Part shown: in pieces, positions 5,879 to 12,364 of the stretch | How the letters are laid out: each line of letters opens with the position of its first letter | How positions within the stretch are numbered: the first letter of the stretch is position 1 | DNA from: Candidatus Omnitrophota bacterium | Lineage (GTDB): Bacteria > Omnitrophota > Koll11 > JAHIPI01 | NCBI GenBank assembly: GCA_028718265.1 | Contig: JAQUMG010000027.1 | Span: 1-13,243, forward strand | Length of the DNA: 13,243 nucleotides | Reading direction: 5' to 3' | The notes under the pieces: model-generated | Database searches by the model: none | What the model was told of the DNA's origin: nothing | The model's input: only the letters and a program-made list of their open reading frames with translations | Position numbers and translations under genes: made by a program

Positions 5879-8032
5879 GTGAATCTTTTTGCCTTTTCAG
5901 GATTTGTATGGGCGCTTACTACGTTAGCGTTGGGTATTTTTGTTTTAATCGTCGGCAAAACCAAGGTTCAGAAGGCGTGGGGGATGCTCAATCTCGTAGT
6001 AACGATCTGGGCGTTTGGTTACGGCATGGCAGCACTATCTTCGGACATGAAGACGGCAGTCTTTTGGTGGCGCATTGCCCAAATCGGCGGAGATATCAAT
6101 CCCGTTGTCCTTCTCCACGCAGTATGTGCTATAGGTGGGCTAAGGCGACGATTCTTACTGGCATTTGGTTACATATTTCTTACAGCTTTTTATCTATATC
6201 TAGCCTTTACCGGGCAAGTTAACCTGACGCTTTCTTATCTGTTCAATTCATTTTACTATCCGAATCCTTCATTCTATTACATACCTTCATGGGGTATTCA
6301 TTTTCCAATTTTTATATATGTATGGTTTTTCTATGTGTTTTATGCTTTTTATGAATTGCATAAGATTTATCGCAAAACCGCCGATCCCGGGCTTGGTTGG
6401 CTCTTCTTCGCATTATTGCTATGCTATATAGGCGCATCCTCGTTCTTCTTCCCTGTGTTTGGAATCAATTGGTATCCCGGATGGAATTTTACAATACCGA
6501 TATATTTCTTGATAGTTACATATGCGATTCTTCGCCATAAGCTTCTAGACATTGAAGTAATTATAAGAAAGACCCTTGTATTTGCAGGCCTATTGCTTTC
6601 AGTGCTTACAATGTTGATTTTACCCACCCTCATTATTCAAGACTATATTTTTAGAAGTGCGAGTTTTTCCGGAAAATTATTGGGTCTTGCGGTAAGTAGT
6701 ACGATAATCATCCTCACTATGCGCCGGATCGAATCGTTCCTCGTAAATATTACTGATAAATACCTTTTTCAGAAAAGATACGATTATAAGGCGCTACTTA
6801 AGATATTTACGAATGAAGTCCTGACAGTCCTCGAACTCGATAAATTGGTGAAACTGACTGTCGATAAACTGTCCGATATTATAAAGCTGAAATCCGCGGC
6901 GGTCCTGCTCTTTAATGACGAAGAGCAGCAGTTTGAGGTCATGGCTCAGCAGAATATCAAGGATTCGAAGGTAAAACTCATAAGGCCGGACGGGATAGTA
7001 ACATTTATGGATGAAACGCACGGCTACCTTCTCGTTAAAGAGCTTCGCGATAAAAAGGTATTTGTGCCTGCCTCGATACAGGAGATAATCGATAAATTAA
7101 ACGCCGAATTGGTCATACCGATGGTTATGCATGACGAGCTTGTAGGCATACTCTCGCTCGGCAAGAAGAAGTCGGATGAGGAATACTCGGAGGACGACCT
7201 CGACATACTCATCCCGCTTTCACAAACTCTCGCCATAGCTATCTCGAACGCCCAGCTTTTCGATGAACTAGGCAAAACGCAAGCCGAGGCCGCGCAGAAG
7301 GATAAGATGGCGGTTATCGGCACTCTCTCGGCCGGCATAAACCATGAGATATGTAATCCTCTCGGTATTGCCCGCGGCCAGTGCGAAGCGTTCCTGCTAA
7401 ATCTCAAAGACGGCCTGTATAAATCGAAGACAAATGAAGAGCTTCTGAGTAAGGCGAAAGAGATCATGGCAAAGGTTATCCACGAGACTGACAGGGCTAC
7501 CGCCATCACTAAGAAGTTGTCGCAGTTCGCCAAACCCTCAAAGGGTGATATGGAGTGGGTAAATATAGAGATAGAGGTGGACGATGTCTTCGGCCTGGTT
7601 GGCTATGAATTAAAGCTGGATAAGATCGAGATGGAGAAGCGGATATCGACGACCCTGCCGGAAATATTTGTCGACAAGAAGCAGTTCCAGGAAGTTTTGT
7701 TCAACCTTGTCCGCAACGCTGCTCAGGCGATAGGTGAGAAGGGCAAGGTTACTATTGTTGCCAGGGAAGAGCGGAGTAAGGTATTTATTGATATCCAGGA
7801 TACCGGGGACGGTATCCCGGAAGATAAGATAAAACAGTTATTTAATCCGTTCTTCACGACCAAGGATCCCGGAAAAGGAACGGGCCTTGGCCTATTCATA
7901 GTCCGCCAGGTCGTTGAAAAGAACGACGGCCGTATATATCTCAAGAAGAGCAAGGTGGGCGAGGGCACGACGTTTACACTGGAGTTTCCGGTGGTTGATA
8001 AAGGGAAAGAGAAAATAGTCCAGAAGAAATAA
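5879..8032 (+). CDS. Membrane sensor histidine kinase (7TM - GAF - HisKA - HATPase)
   Basis: 717 aa. Residues 1 to about 235 form a seven-helix N-terminal membrane sensor ending in YAILRHKLLDIEVIIRKTLVFA, a signature of the histidine-kinase 7TM N-terminal family. One or two further hydrophobic segments reach about 280. A GAF-like domain covers about 305-460 (SAAVLLF ... VGILSLGKKKSDEEYSEDD). The dimerisation/phosphoacceptor helix holds His489 in GINHEICNPLG; the residue after HEI is Cys where Arg or Lys is common. The catalytic domain has the N-box Asn613 in NLVRNAAQAI, the G1 box DTGDGIPED (Asp641), and GTGLGLFIV at 667-675. It should autophosphorylate and pass phosphate to the two receivers that follow. 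The GTG start is 4 nt after the ketosynthase stop with GAGG at 5868-5871. The 5' third is AT-rich (13 G/C of 60 at 6301-6360) and the 3' part is not (32 of 60 at 7141-7200). Confidence 0.9.
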   Translation: MNLFAFSGFVWALTTLALGIFVLIVGKTKVQKAWGMLNLVVTIWAFGYGMAALSSDMKTAVFWWRIAQIGGDINPVVLLHAVCAIGGLRRRFLLAFGYIFLTAFYLYLAFTGQVNLTLSYLFNSFYYPNPSFYYIPSWGIHFPIFIYVWFFYVFYAFYELHKIYRKTADPGLGWLFFALLLCYIGASSFFFPVFGINWYPGWNFTIPIYFLIVTYAILRHKLLDIEVIIRKTLVFAGLLLSVLTMLILPTLIIQDYIFRSASFSGKLLGLAVSSTIIILTMRRIESFLVNITDKYLFQKRYDYKALLKIFTNEVLTVLELDKLVKLTVDKLSDIIKLKSAAVLLFNDEEQQFEVMAQQNIKDSKVKLIRPDGIVTFMDETHGYLLVKELRDKKVFVPASIQEIIDKLNAELVIPMVMHDELVGILSLGKKKSDEEYSEDDLDILIPLSQTLAIAISNAQLFDELGKTQAEAAQKDKMAVIGTLSAGINHEICNPLGIARGQCEAFLLNLKDGLYKSKTNEELLSKAKEIMAKVIHETDRATAITKKLSQFAKPSKGDMEWVNIEIEVDDVFGLVGYELKLDKIEMEKRISTTLPEIFVDKKQFQEVLFNLVRNAAQAIGEKGKVTIVAREERSKVFIDIQDTGDGIPEDKIKQLFNPFFTTKDPGKGTGLGLFIVRQVVEKNDGRIYLKKSKVGEGTTFTLEFPVVDKGKEKIVQKK

Positions 8033-8055
8033 ATACAACTTATAAGTTGTATTTA
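8030..8055. repeat. Perfect 26-bp palindrome between kinase and first receiver
   Basis: The left arm TAAATACAACT and right arm AGTTGTATTTA flank a central TATA, and the whole is perfectly self-complementary over 26 bp. It begins on the TAA stop of the kinase and ends against the AGAAGGAGA ribosome binding site of the receiver. As RNA it would form an 11-bp, AT-rich hairpin with a UAUA loop. It is not followed by a T-run, so it is not a standard terminator. As DNA it could be a dimeric-regulator operator; as RNA, a processing or stability site that sets kinase-to-receiver ratio. The sequence does not decide between these. Confidence 0.7.
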
Positions 8056-8072
8056 GAAGGAGATGTCTAAGC

Positions 8073-8441
8073 ATGACCAAACCCAGGATAGTCGCGATCG
8101 ACGACGAGGTAGACTTTATTCAGATGCTGCAGGAATATTTCGAGCCGCGCGGATACGAGATACATGTCGCCGTGCGCGGGACGAAGGGGATAGAACTCGT
8201 CAAGGAGCAGAAGCCGGACGTCTTATTGATGGACCTGAAGATGCCCGGGATAGACGGTGACGAGGTGCTGAAGCTCTTACAGTCGATCTTGCCGGACCTG
8301 AAGATAATCTTCGTGACGGCGTATGATGACGGCGGTAAGACCAAGGCCAGGCTTATCAAGATGGGCGCATACGCCTGCCTCGACAAGCCCATAGCGTCAT
8401 TAAAGGATCTGGAAGAATTGATAAATAAAGCGGCACAATAA
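8073..8441 (+). CDS. Single-domain response regulator (CheY-like receiver)
   Basis: 122 aa, a complete receiver domain with no output domain. The acidic pair is Asp10-Asp11 in AIDDE, the phosphoacceptor is Asp54 in LLMDLKMPG, the switch threonine is Thr82 in FVTAYDD, and the conserved lysine is Lys105 in CLDKPI. All residues needed for phosphorylation are present. The ATG is chosen because AAGGAG at 8057-8062 lies 10 nt upstream; the ATG at 8063 is in another frame. Coming directly after the kinase gene, it is a likely phosphotransfer target. With no DNA-binding domain, it should act by protein contact, perhaps on the HD-GYP protein two genes on, or as an intermediate in a phosphorelay. Partner assignments are inferred from gene order. 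Confidence 0.9.
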   Translation: MTKPRIVAIDDEVDFIQMLQEYFEPRGYEIHVAVRGTKGIELVKEQKPDVLLMDLKMPGIDGDEVLKLLQSILPDLKIIFVTAYDDGGKTKARLIKMGAYACLDKPIASLKDLEELINKAAQ

Positions 8442-8458
8442 CAAAGGGGAGTGTTCGT

Positions 8459-8815
8459 ATGAAAAAGATACTGGTAGTCGACGACGAACGCGATATCTGC
8501 GACTTTATGCAGAGTTTCTTCATTGAGAGAGGATATAGTGTCTTGACGGCTTTGAGCGGGGAGGATGCCCTCACGCTCATTAAGAACGAAAAACCGGATC
8601 TCATACTACTCGATATAAAGATGAAAGGCATGGATGGCATTGCCGCTTTGAAACATATCAAGGATATCGATAGGAAGATAAAGGTAGTTATGGTTACGGC
8701 TCTCGAGGACCAGGAGAGAATGGATGAGGCATGTAGGCTCGGCGCGTGTGAGTACATTACAAAACCTCTCGTCCTTGATCACCTTGAGCGCGCGGTGGAA
8801 AACAATCTAAAATAG
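8459..8815 (+). CDS. Second single-domain response regulator (CheY-like receiver)
   Basis: 118 aa, again only a receiver. Asp8-Asp9 in VVDDE, phosphoacceptor Asp52 in ILLDIKMKG, Thr80 in VMVTALED, and Lys102 in ITKPL are all intact. The residue after LDIKM is Lys rather than the usual Pro (LDIKMKG versus LDIKMPG), a mild departure. AAAGGGGAG at 8443-8451 is a strong ribosome binding site 7 nt before the ATG. The 17-nt gap to the preceding receiver and 18-nt gap to the HD-GYP gene indicate one transcript. The two receivers are clearly different in sequence, so they are unlikely to be a recent duplication; they may compete for the kinase or work in sequence. The HD-GYP protein lacks its own receiver, which makes one of these its plausible phospho-input. 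Confidence 0.9.
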   Translation: MKKILVVDDERDICDFMQSFFIERGYSVLTALSGEDALTLIKNEKPDLILLDIKMKGMDGIAALKHIKDIDRKIKVVMVTALEDQERMDEACRLGACEYITKPLVLDHLERAVENNLK

Positions 8816-8833
8816 AAAGGGAGAAAAAGTTTA

Positions 8834-10198
8834 ATGGATAAACCTAAAAAGGCGCCGAGCTGGGATAAACTGCAAAATATTTTTGTGGAAAATTCCGTGA
8901 ACCGCACCGGAAGCCCGCAGGACCAGAACGAAAAACCGACAACCGAAAGGCTGCGCATGGAGAACCCGGGCCCTAAATACGATTATCAGGCATTCCTGGA
9001 GAAGGCGTCCAGGACCATGATAAGGTTCAAGAAGCCGGAGCACCTTATCAAGATGATAGTTAAGACTATTGACGAGCAGCTCAAGGTTACGCACACGGCT
9101 GTTTTGCTATTCAAAGAACATAGGCACTCGTATATACTCATAGATTCAAAGGGCTCGCAGGGCGTAAAGATACCGATAGGATTCATCAAGCTCGTGGCGG
9201 ACAATCCGCTCGTAAGCGTATTCAGCGAAAAACAAAGCTATCTTATATCTGAAACGGGAATATTGAGGTATGACGACGTTATAGTAGGTTTAAGGAACCG
9301 CGAGATACTCGAGCGCCAGCCCGACCTTTATGATAAGCTTCTTCTGATAAAGAAACAGATGGACCTCATCAAGGCGAGGCTCTGCGTGCCGTGTTATTTC
9401 AAGCGCGACCTTTTGGGCATACTCGTCCTCGGCGAAAAGATATCCGGCGAGACCTTTACCAGGGAGGAGATGGGATTTTTCGTCACCCTGGCCAACGATG
9501 CCGCGATGGCGATCGCGAACGCGCTCCTCATCGAAAACCTGCAGCAAAAGATAGAAGAGATCAAAGAGCTTTATCTCCGGGAGCACCGCATATTTATCCA
9601 TACGGCCATCGCTATGGCCGCGGCGATCGACGCCCGCGATCCTTATACGCACGGCCACACCGAACGGGTCACCACGTATTGTCTTGCGATCGCCCGTGAG
9701 CTTGAGGGCATCCCCGAAATGGCAAACTACAAAAATTTCAGGGAGACATTGCAGATATCGGCGCTTCTGCACGATATAGGCAAGATAGGTGTTCCCGACC
9801 ATATCCTGAATAAGCACGGCAAGCTCGCGCCCGAAGAATTCGAGGAGATAAAAAAGCATTCGATAATCGGCGCGACCATCCTCCATCCCATCAAGGAACT
9901 GGCCGATGTGGCAAGAGAGGTGCGCTATCATCAGGAGTGCTTCGACGGCTCCGGCTATCCGGACGGGCTAAGAGGGACGGACATACCGCTGATCGCGAGG
10001 ATAATCTCTGTCGCGGACGCTTTCGATGCCATCACTACCGACCGGCCGTATAAAAAGAAGAAGAAGATAGAGGAAGCGATCCAGGAACTTAAACGCTGTT
10101 CAGGGACACAATTCGACCCGGTTATCGTGAGCGCGTTTCTCTTGGCGTACGAGAAGGGAAATATCATAACCTCGAGCAGGCATAATTCTATCTCATAA
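8834..10198 (+). CDS. GAF - HD-GYP protein, predicted cyclic-di-GMP phosphodiesterase
   Basis: 454 aa, cytosolic (no signal peptide or membrane helix). A charged, Pro-rich leader of about 48 residues is followed by a GAF domain at about 55-235 (TAVLLFKEH ... LGILVLGEKISGE ... MAIANALLIENL), then a helical linker and an HD-GYP domain at about 250-450. The metal-binding HD pair is His313-Asp314 in LLHDIGKIGVP. Upstream His275 is in HGHTER and His342 in KKHSIIG, and the GYP motif is DGSGYPDGL at 371-379 (Gly374-Tyr375-Pro376), followed by ISVADAFDAIT. The full set of residues argues for an active enzyme that breaks cyclic-di-GMP. The GAF domain resembles the one in the upstream kinase, so both may sense related ligands. 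No receiver domain is fused, so phospho-input would have to come from the stand-alone receivers. AAAGGGAG at 8816-8823 supports the start. The gene is GC-rich (40 of 60 at 9601-9660). Confidence 0.9.
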   Translation: MDKPKKAPSWDKLQNIFVENSVNRTGSPQDQNEKPTTERLRMENPGPKYDYQAFLEKASRTMIRFKKPEHLIKMIVKTIDEQLKVTHTAVLLFKEHRHSYILIDSKGSQGVKIPIGFIKLVADNPLVSVFSEKQSYLISETGILRYDDVIVGLRNREILERQPDLYDKLLLIKKQMDLIKARLCVPCYFKRDLLGILVLGEKISGETFTREEMGFFVTLANDAAMAIANALLIENLQQKIEEIKELYLREHRIFIHTAIAMAAAIDARDPYTHGHTERVTTYCLAIARELEGIPEMANYKNFRETLQISALLHDIGKIGVPDHILNKHGKLAPEEFEEIKKHSIIGATILHPIKELADVAREVRYHQECFDGSGYPDGLRGTDIPLIARIISVADAFDAITTDRPYKKKKKIEEAIQELKRCSGTQFDPVIVSAFLLAYEKGNIITSSRHNSIS

Positions 10199-10384
10199 AA
10201 GATAACTTTTTTATACCCTTACCGATTTATGTAATATATTGCTATTGAAGTAGTTGCGGTAAGCAATCGTAATAGTTTGGAAAAGTTAGAACCGGCCTGC
10301 CCTTGTCAATTCGCAGATATGTGGTATAGTTGTAGACGTTCATAATATTCTCGCTTGGCAAACGCGAAAGAAGGTGAGAATGTG
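10199..10384. other. Intergenic region between the signalling block and the surface block
   Basis: At 186 nt this is the longest stretch without a gene. It begins with a weak AT-only hairpin and T-run (around 10196-10214) that is a poor terminator candidate. A 7-bp inverted repeat, CTTACCG at 10218-10224 and CGGTAAG at 10257-10263, has a 32-nt loop. A sigma70-like promoter lies at 10303-10330. I found no coding potential with a supported start on either strand. Confidence 0.6.
10303..10330 (+). promoter_or_regulatory. Sigma70-like promoter with extended -10
   Basis: TTGTCA at 10303-10308 (5 of 6 to TTGACA), a 16-bp spacer, and TATAGT at 10325-10330 (5 of 6 to TATAAT). TG at 10322-10323 gives an extended -10 (TGGTATAGT). 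Transcription would start near 10337, leaving a leader of about 48 nt before the ATG at 10385. It is well placed to drive the short ORF that follows. Confidence 0.6.
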
Positions 10385-10624
10385 ATGAAGGTTCTACTGA
10401 CCCTCCGAAGACGCCGCCCCCACAGGTACTTAATCAATCTCTTTACCAAATCCCTAATAGCTGAAGTCCGGAATCTGATAGGCGATCAGCAATATAGTAA
10501 GGCTATGGAATTGGTATATAGGGAAGGTTTGCTCGAGCGGGAGATACTCGAAGACGATCTTGATACGTTCAAAGCCGATCTTATCCTCTCCGAGCGCTGT
10601 GCCAATTGGGACGTGATGCAATAG
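10385..10624 (+). CDS. Hypothetical protein, 79 aa
   Basis: I do not recognise this family. The start is set at ATG 10385 because AAGGTGAG at 10371-10378 lies 6 nt upstream. In-frame GTG 10382 is only 3 nt from that site, and a TTG at 10355 would add ten residues without any ribosome binding site. The protein begins MKVLLTLRRRRPHRY, a strongly basic N-terminus that could bind nucleic acid or lie on a membrane surface. It continues with predicted amphipathic helices (LINLFTKSLIAEVRNLIG, then YSKAMELVYREGLLERE) and an acidic stretch (EDDLDTF). There is no signal peptide or membrane segment. It has its own promoter and sits alone between the signalling block and the SGNH hydrolase, so it may be monocistronic. 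Coding status is likely but not certain. Confidence 0.55.
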   Translation: MKVLLTLRRRRPHRYLINLFTKSLIAEVRNLIGDQQYSKAMELVYREGLLEREILEDDLDTFKADLILSERCANWDVMQ

Positions 10625-10642
10625 ACCACCCTAATAACTCGC

Positions 10643-10675
10643 TGCAATTGCAAAAAAATGATATAATATTGCAAT
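10643..10675. repeat. Two TTGCAA palindromes flanking the -10 box
   Basis: TGCAATTGCA (10643-10652) and ATTGCAAT (10668-10675) are each perfect palindromes. The shared heptamer ATTGCAA recurs exactly 21 bp apart (10647 and 10668), two helical turns, on either side of the -10 hexamer. This geometry would suit a repressor or regulator binding the same DNA face; it is short enough to be chance in AT-rich DNA. Confidence 0.35.
10662..10667 (+). promoter_or_regulatory. -10 box of a probable leaderless promoter
   Basis: A perfect TATAAT lies at 10662-10667. Seven nt downstream, where transcription should start, is the A of the ATG at 10674. No Shine-Dalgarno sequence precedes that ATG. No good -35 hexamer is visible at the right distance, so the promoter may be weak or activator-dependent. 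Confidence 0.5.
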
Positions 10676-11765
10676 GCGAAAAAAAATAGCAGCACTGCTT
10701 GCAATAATTATCATTACCATCATACCTATATTAGTCCTTGAAGGCGCCCTGAGGCTTGCGTTCGGGTTCCCCCACGGTTCGTTCAATTTCCTTCTCTCTG
10801 CCAAAGACGGCCTGTATCCTCGCAATGAAAATATAGTGATGGAATATGGATTTAGGCCTTACAGGGTCATCACAAATTCCTATGGAATGCGAAGTAAGGA
10901 GATACGGTTCGAAAAGACGCCCGGGGTTAAAAGAGTCGTCGCCCTTGGTGATTCCGTCACGGACGGATACTTTGTGGATAACGACCAGACGTATCCGTTC
11001 TTTCTCGAAGGCATCCTTACCGAAGACGGATATAAGGCGGAGGTCCTAAGCGTTGCGAGGGGCGGCGGTTCGATAGATAAAGAACTCGCCTTACTTAAAG
11101 TCATAGCGCCGCTGAAACCTGACATCGTGGTCTTAACTTTTGTAACCAACGATATCTGGGAGATCATGGGCAAGGACAGGCGGGAAATACTTAATATGAA
11201 GTTCCGGACAAAGTCGGTCCCCGAGTGGTTCCTCACGAAGGCGGCCATAGGAGAGCTTGTCGGCGATATTAAGCTGAAGATGAAATACAAAAATTACAAG
11301 CTATCCGGCAGGGAAAAGAAATATCCGGCAGGTGATCTCGATCTTGACAGGCTTGGAAGAAAATACGATGAGAATGCGGCGCTTTTTAAAAATACGACAG
11401 CCAAGTATGAGGGCAGGATACTGAATGAGCCTTTCTCCGGAGATACGGAGAAAGCCGTATCCGATTATCTCGCCGCGCTTGACGAAATGAATAGATTTTG
11501 CGGCTCTCATGATATAAAATTAGTCATGACCTACTTCCCGAGCTACTCACAGGTATACGATCTCAATACGACCATGAAGATGCGGGATATCTTGAAGGCG
11601 GAGTGCGAAAAGGCTTCCGTTCCTTTCTGCGACCTGACAGAAGCGTTCAGGCGCGAAGGCCGGGGGAGGGTATTGTATTTTGCGCCGTTCGATTTTCACT
11701 GTAATGGCGAGGGGAACAGGTTGATCGCCGGAGAAGTCGCCGGATCTATCGAAAAATATCTATAA
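10674..11765 (+). CDS. SGNH/GDSL-family hydrolase or O-acyltransferase with N-terminal signal anchor
   Basis: 363 aa. A signal anchor at residues 5-22 (IAALLAIIIITIIPILVL) after MRKK places the enzyme outside the inner membrane. The SGNH blocks are visible: block I ALGDSVTDGY with nucleophile Ser94, block II around Gly131-Gly132 (ARGGGSID), block III FVTNDIW with Asn159, and block V PFDFHCNGEG with Asp340 and His342. Members hydrolyse or transfer acyl groups, often acetyl, on sugars, lipids or peptidoglycan. Neighbours SxtJ, DUF5989 and FkbM point to cell-surface glycan or exported small-molecule modification. The start is fixed by the signal anchor, though there is no ribosome binding site; the -10 box spacing suggests a leaderless mRNA. 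The next gene begins 3 nt after the stop. Family is secure, substrate unknown. Confidence 0.85.
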   Translation: MRKKIAALLAIIIITIIPILVLEGALRLAFGFPHGSFNFLLSAKDGLYPRNENIVMEYGFRPYRVITNSYGMRSKEIRFEKTPGVKRVVALGDSVTDGYFVDNDQTYPFFLEGILTEDGYKAEVLSVARGGGSIDKELALLKVIAPLKPDIVVLTFVTNDIWEIMGKDRREILNMKFRTKSVPEWFLTKAAIGELVGDIKLKMKYKNYKLSGREKKYPAGDLDLDRLGRKYDENAALFKNTTAKYEGRILNEPFSGDTEKAVSDYLAALDEMNRFCGSHDIKLVMTYFPSYSQVYDLNTTMKMRDILKAECEKASVPFCDLTEAFRREGRGRVLYFAPFDFHCNGEGNRLIAGEVAGSIEKYL

Positions 11766-11768
11766 AAT

Positions 11769-12173
11769 ATGGCAAAATCCCGTAACGAGTTAAAAGACCT
11801 CAAGCAATTCGGAATGGCGCTTGCGGGGATCCTTCTGGCGCTGGGCGCGGTCAATCTATTTAAAGGCCGGACAAACTGGTATCCGTGGTTCTTCAGCCTG
11901 AGCATAGCCTCTATCCTTTTGGCTCTGCTGGCCCCGAAGCACATAAAGCCCGTTTTTACGCTATTCACTAAAGTCGGCCATGTCATAGGGTGGGTCAATA
12001 CGAGGATCGTCCTTACCATAATATACTTCCTGATCATTACCCCCATGGCGCTTATTATGAAGGTTATTGGCAAGGATCCGCTCGATAGAAAAATAGAGAA
12101 GGATAGGGTAAGCTATTGGGTAAAGCGCGCGGTTGTAAAGACGCCCGGGGAGAGGCTTGAAAAACAATTTTAA
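11769..12173 (+). CDS. SxtJ-family membrane protein
   Basis: 134 aa with three hydrophobic segments: about residues 14-30 (FGMALAGILLALGAVNL), 36-55 (YPWFFSLSIASILLALLA) and 77-100 (RIVLTIIYFLIITPMALIMKVIG). The cytosolic tail GKDPLDRKIEKDRVSYWVKR carries the DPLDR...SYW pattern that I associate with the SxtJ family, named from a saxitoxin-cluster gene of unknown function. The family is commonly found beside a carbamoyltransferase, a DUF5989 protein and an SGNH hydrolase. Two of those three partners are present here, which supports the call. The ATG lies 3 nt after the hydrolase stop with no ribosome binding site, so translation is probably coupled. The role is not established for the family; an assembly or anchoring function for a membrane-bound enzyme is a guess. 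Confidence 0.75.
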   Translation: MAKSRNELKDLKQFGMALAGILLALGAVNLFKGRTNWYPWFFSLSIASILLALLAPKHIKPVFTLFTKVGHVIGWVNTRIVLTIIYFLIITPMALIMKVIGKDPLDRKIEKDRVSYWVKRAVVKTPGERLEKQF

Positions 12174-12187
12174 ACAAGGAGAATACC

Positions 12188-12346
12188 ATGAGTAAGACGT
12201 CGCTATTCAAGGAGCTGTGGGATTTTTTGAAGACCCGTAAAAAGATGTGGCTCGTGCCGGTCGTTATCCTGTTGCTATTATTGGGCTTGCTGATAGTTTT
12301 TACCGAATCATCCGCTTTGGCGCCGTTTATCTATACGCTATTCTAA
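12188..12346 (+). CDS. DUF5989-family small membrane protein, 52 aa
   Basis: A short gene encoding 52 residues. It starts MSKTSLFKELWDFLKTRKK, has one membrane helix at about residues 21-39 (WLVPVVILLLLLGLLIVF), and ends ESSALAPFIYTLF. That order, a basic juxtamembrane LKTRKKMW, a Leu-rich helix and the C-terminal SSALAPFIYTLF, is what I know as the DUF5989 family. The family has no known function but repeatedly occurs directly after SxtJ. AAGGAG at 12176-12181, 6 nt before the ATG, is a strong ribosome binding site. The positive-inside rule suggests a cytosolic N-terminus with the last ten residues outside. It probably forms a complex with SxtJ, which is inferred from adjacency only. Confidence 0.8.
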   Translation: MSKTSLFKELWDFLKTRKKMWLVPVVILLLLLGLLIVFTESSALAPFIYTLF

Positions 12347-12364
12347 ATAGAGGAAGATACCCGC

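Noticed and set aside
7024..7533. Open frame of 169 codons on the - strand
   Set aside because: Antisense to the kinase GAF/HisKA region. Its composition is Ser-rich shadow sequence with no ribosome binding site or motif.
8063..8072. ATG at 8063 as a start for the first receiver
   Set aside because: It is in another frame from the receiver domain and overlaps the end of the ribosome binding site for ATG 8073.
9290..9931. Long open frame of 213 codons on the - strand
   Set aside because: It lies wholly opposite the HD-GYP gene, whose motifs are unambiguous. The translation has no recognisable domain, and GC-rich codons on the + strand readily leave the antisense frame open.
10190..10215. Rho-independent terminator after the HD-GYP gene
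   Set aside because: Only an AT-rich stem of about five pairs (AAAAG/CTTTT) precedes the T-run. It is too weak to call.
10355..10384. Earlier TTG start for the 79-aa protein
   Set aside because: No ribosome binding site precedes it, whereas AAGGTGAG is correctly spaced for ATG 10385.
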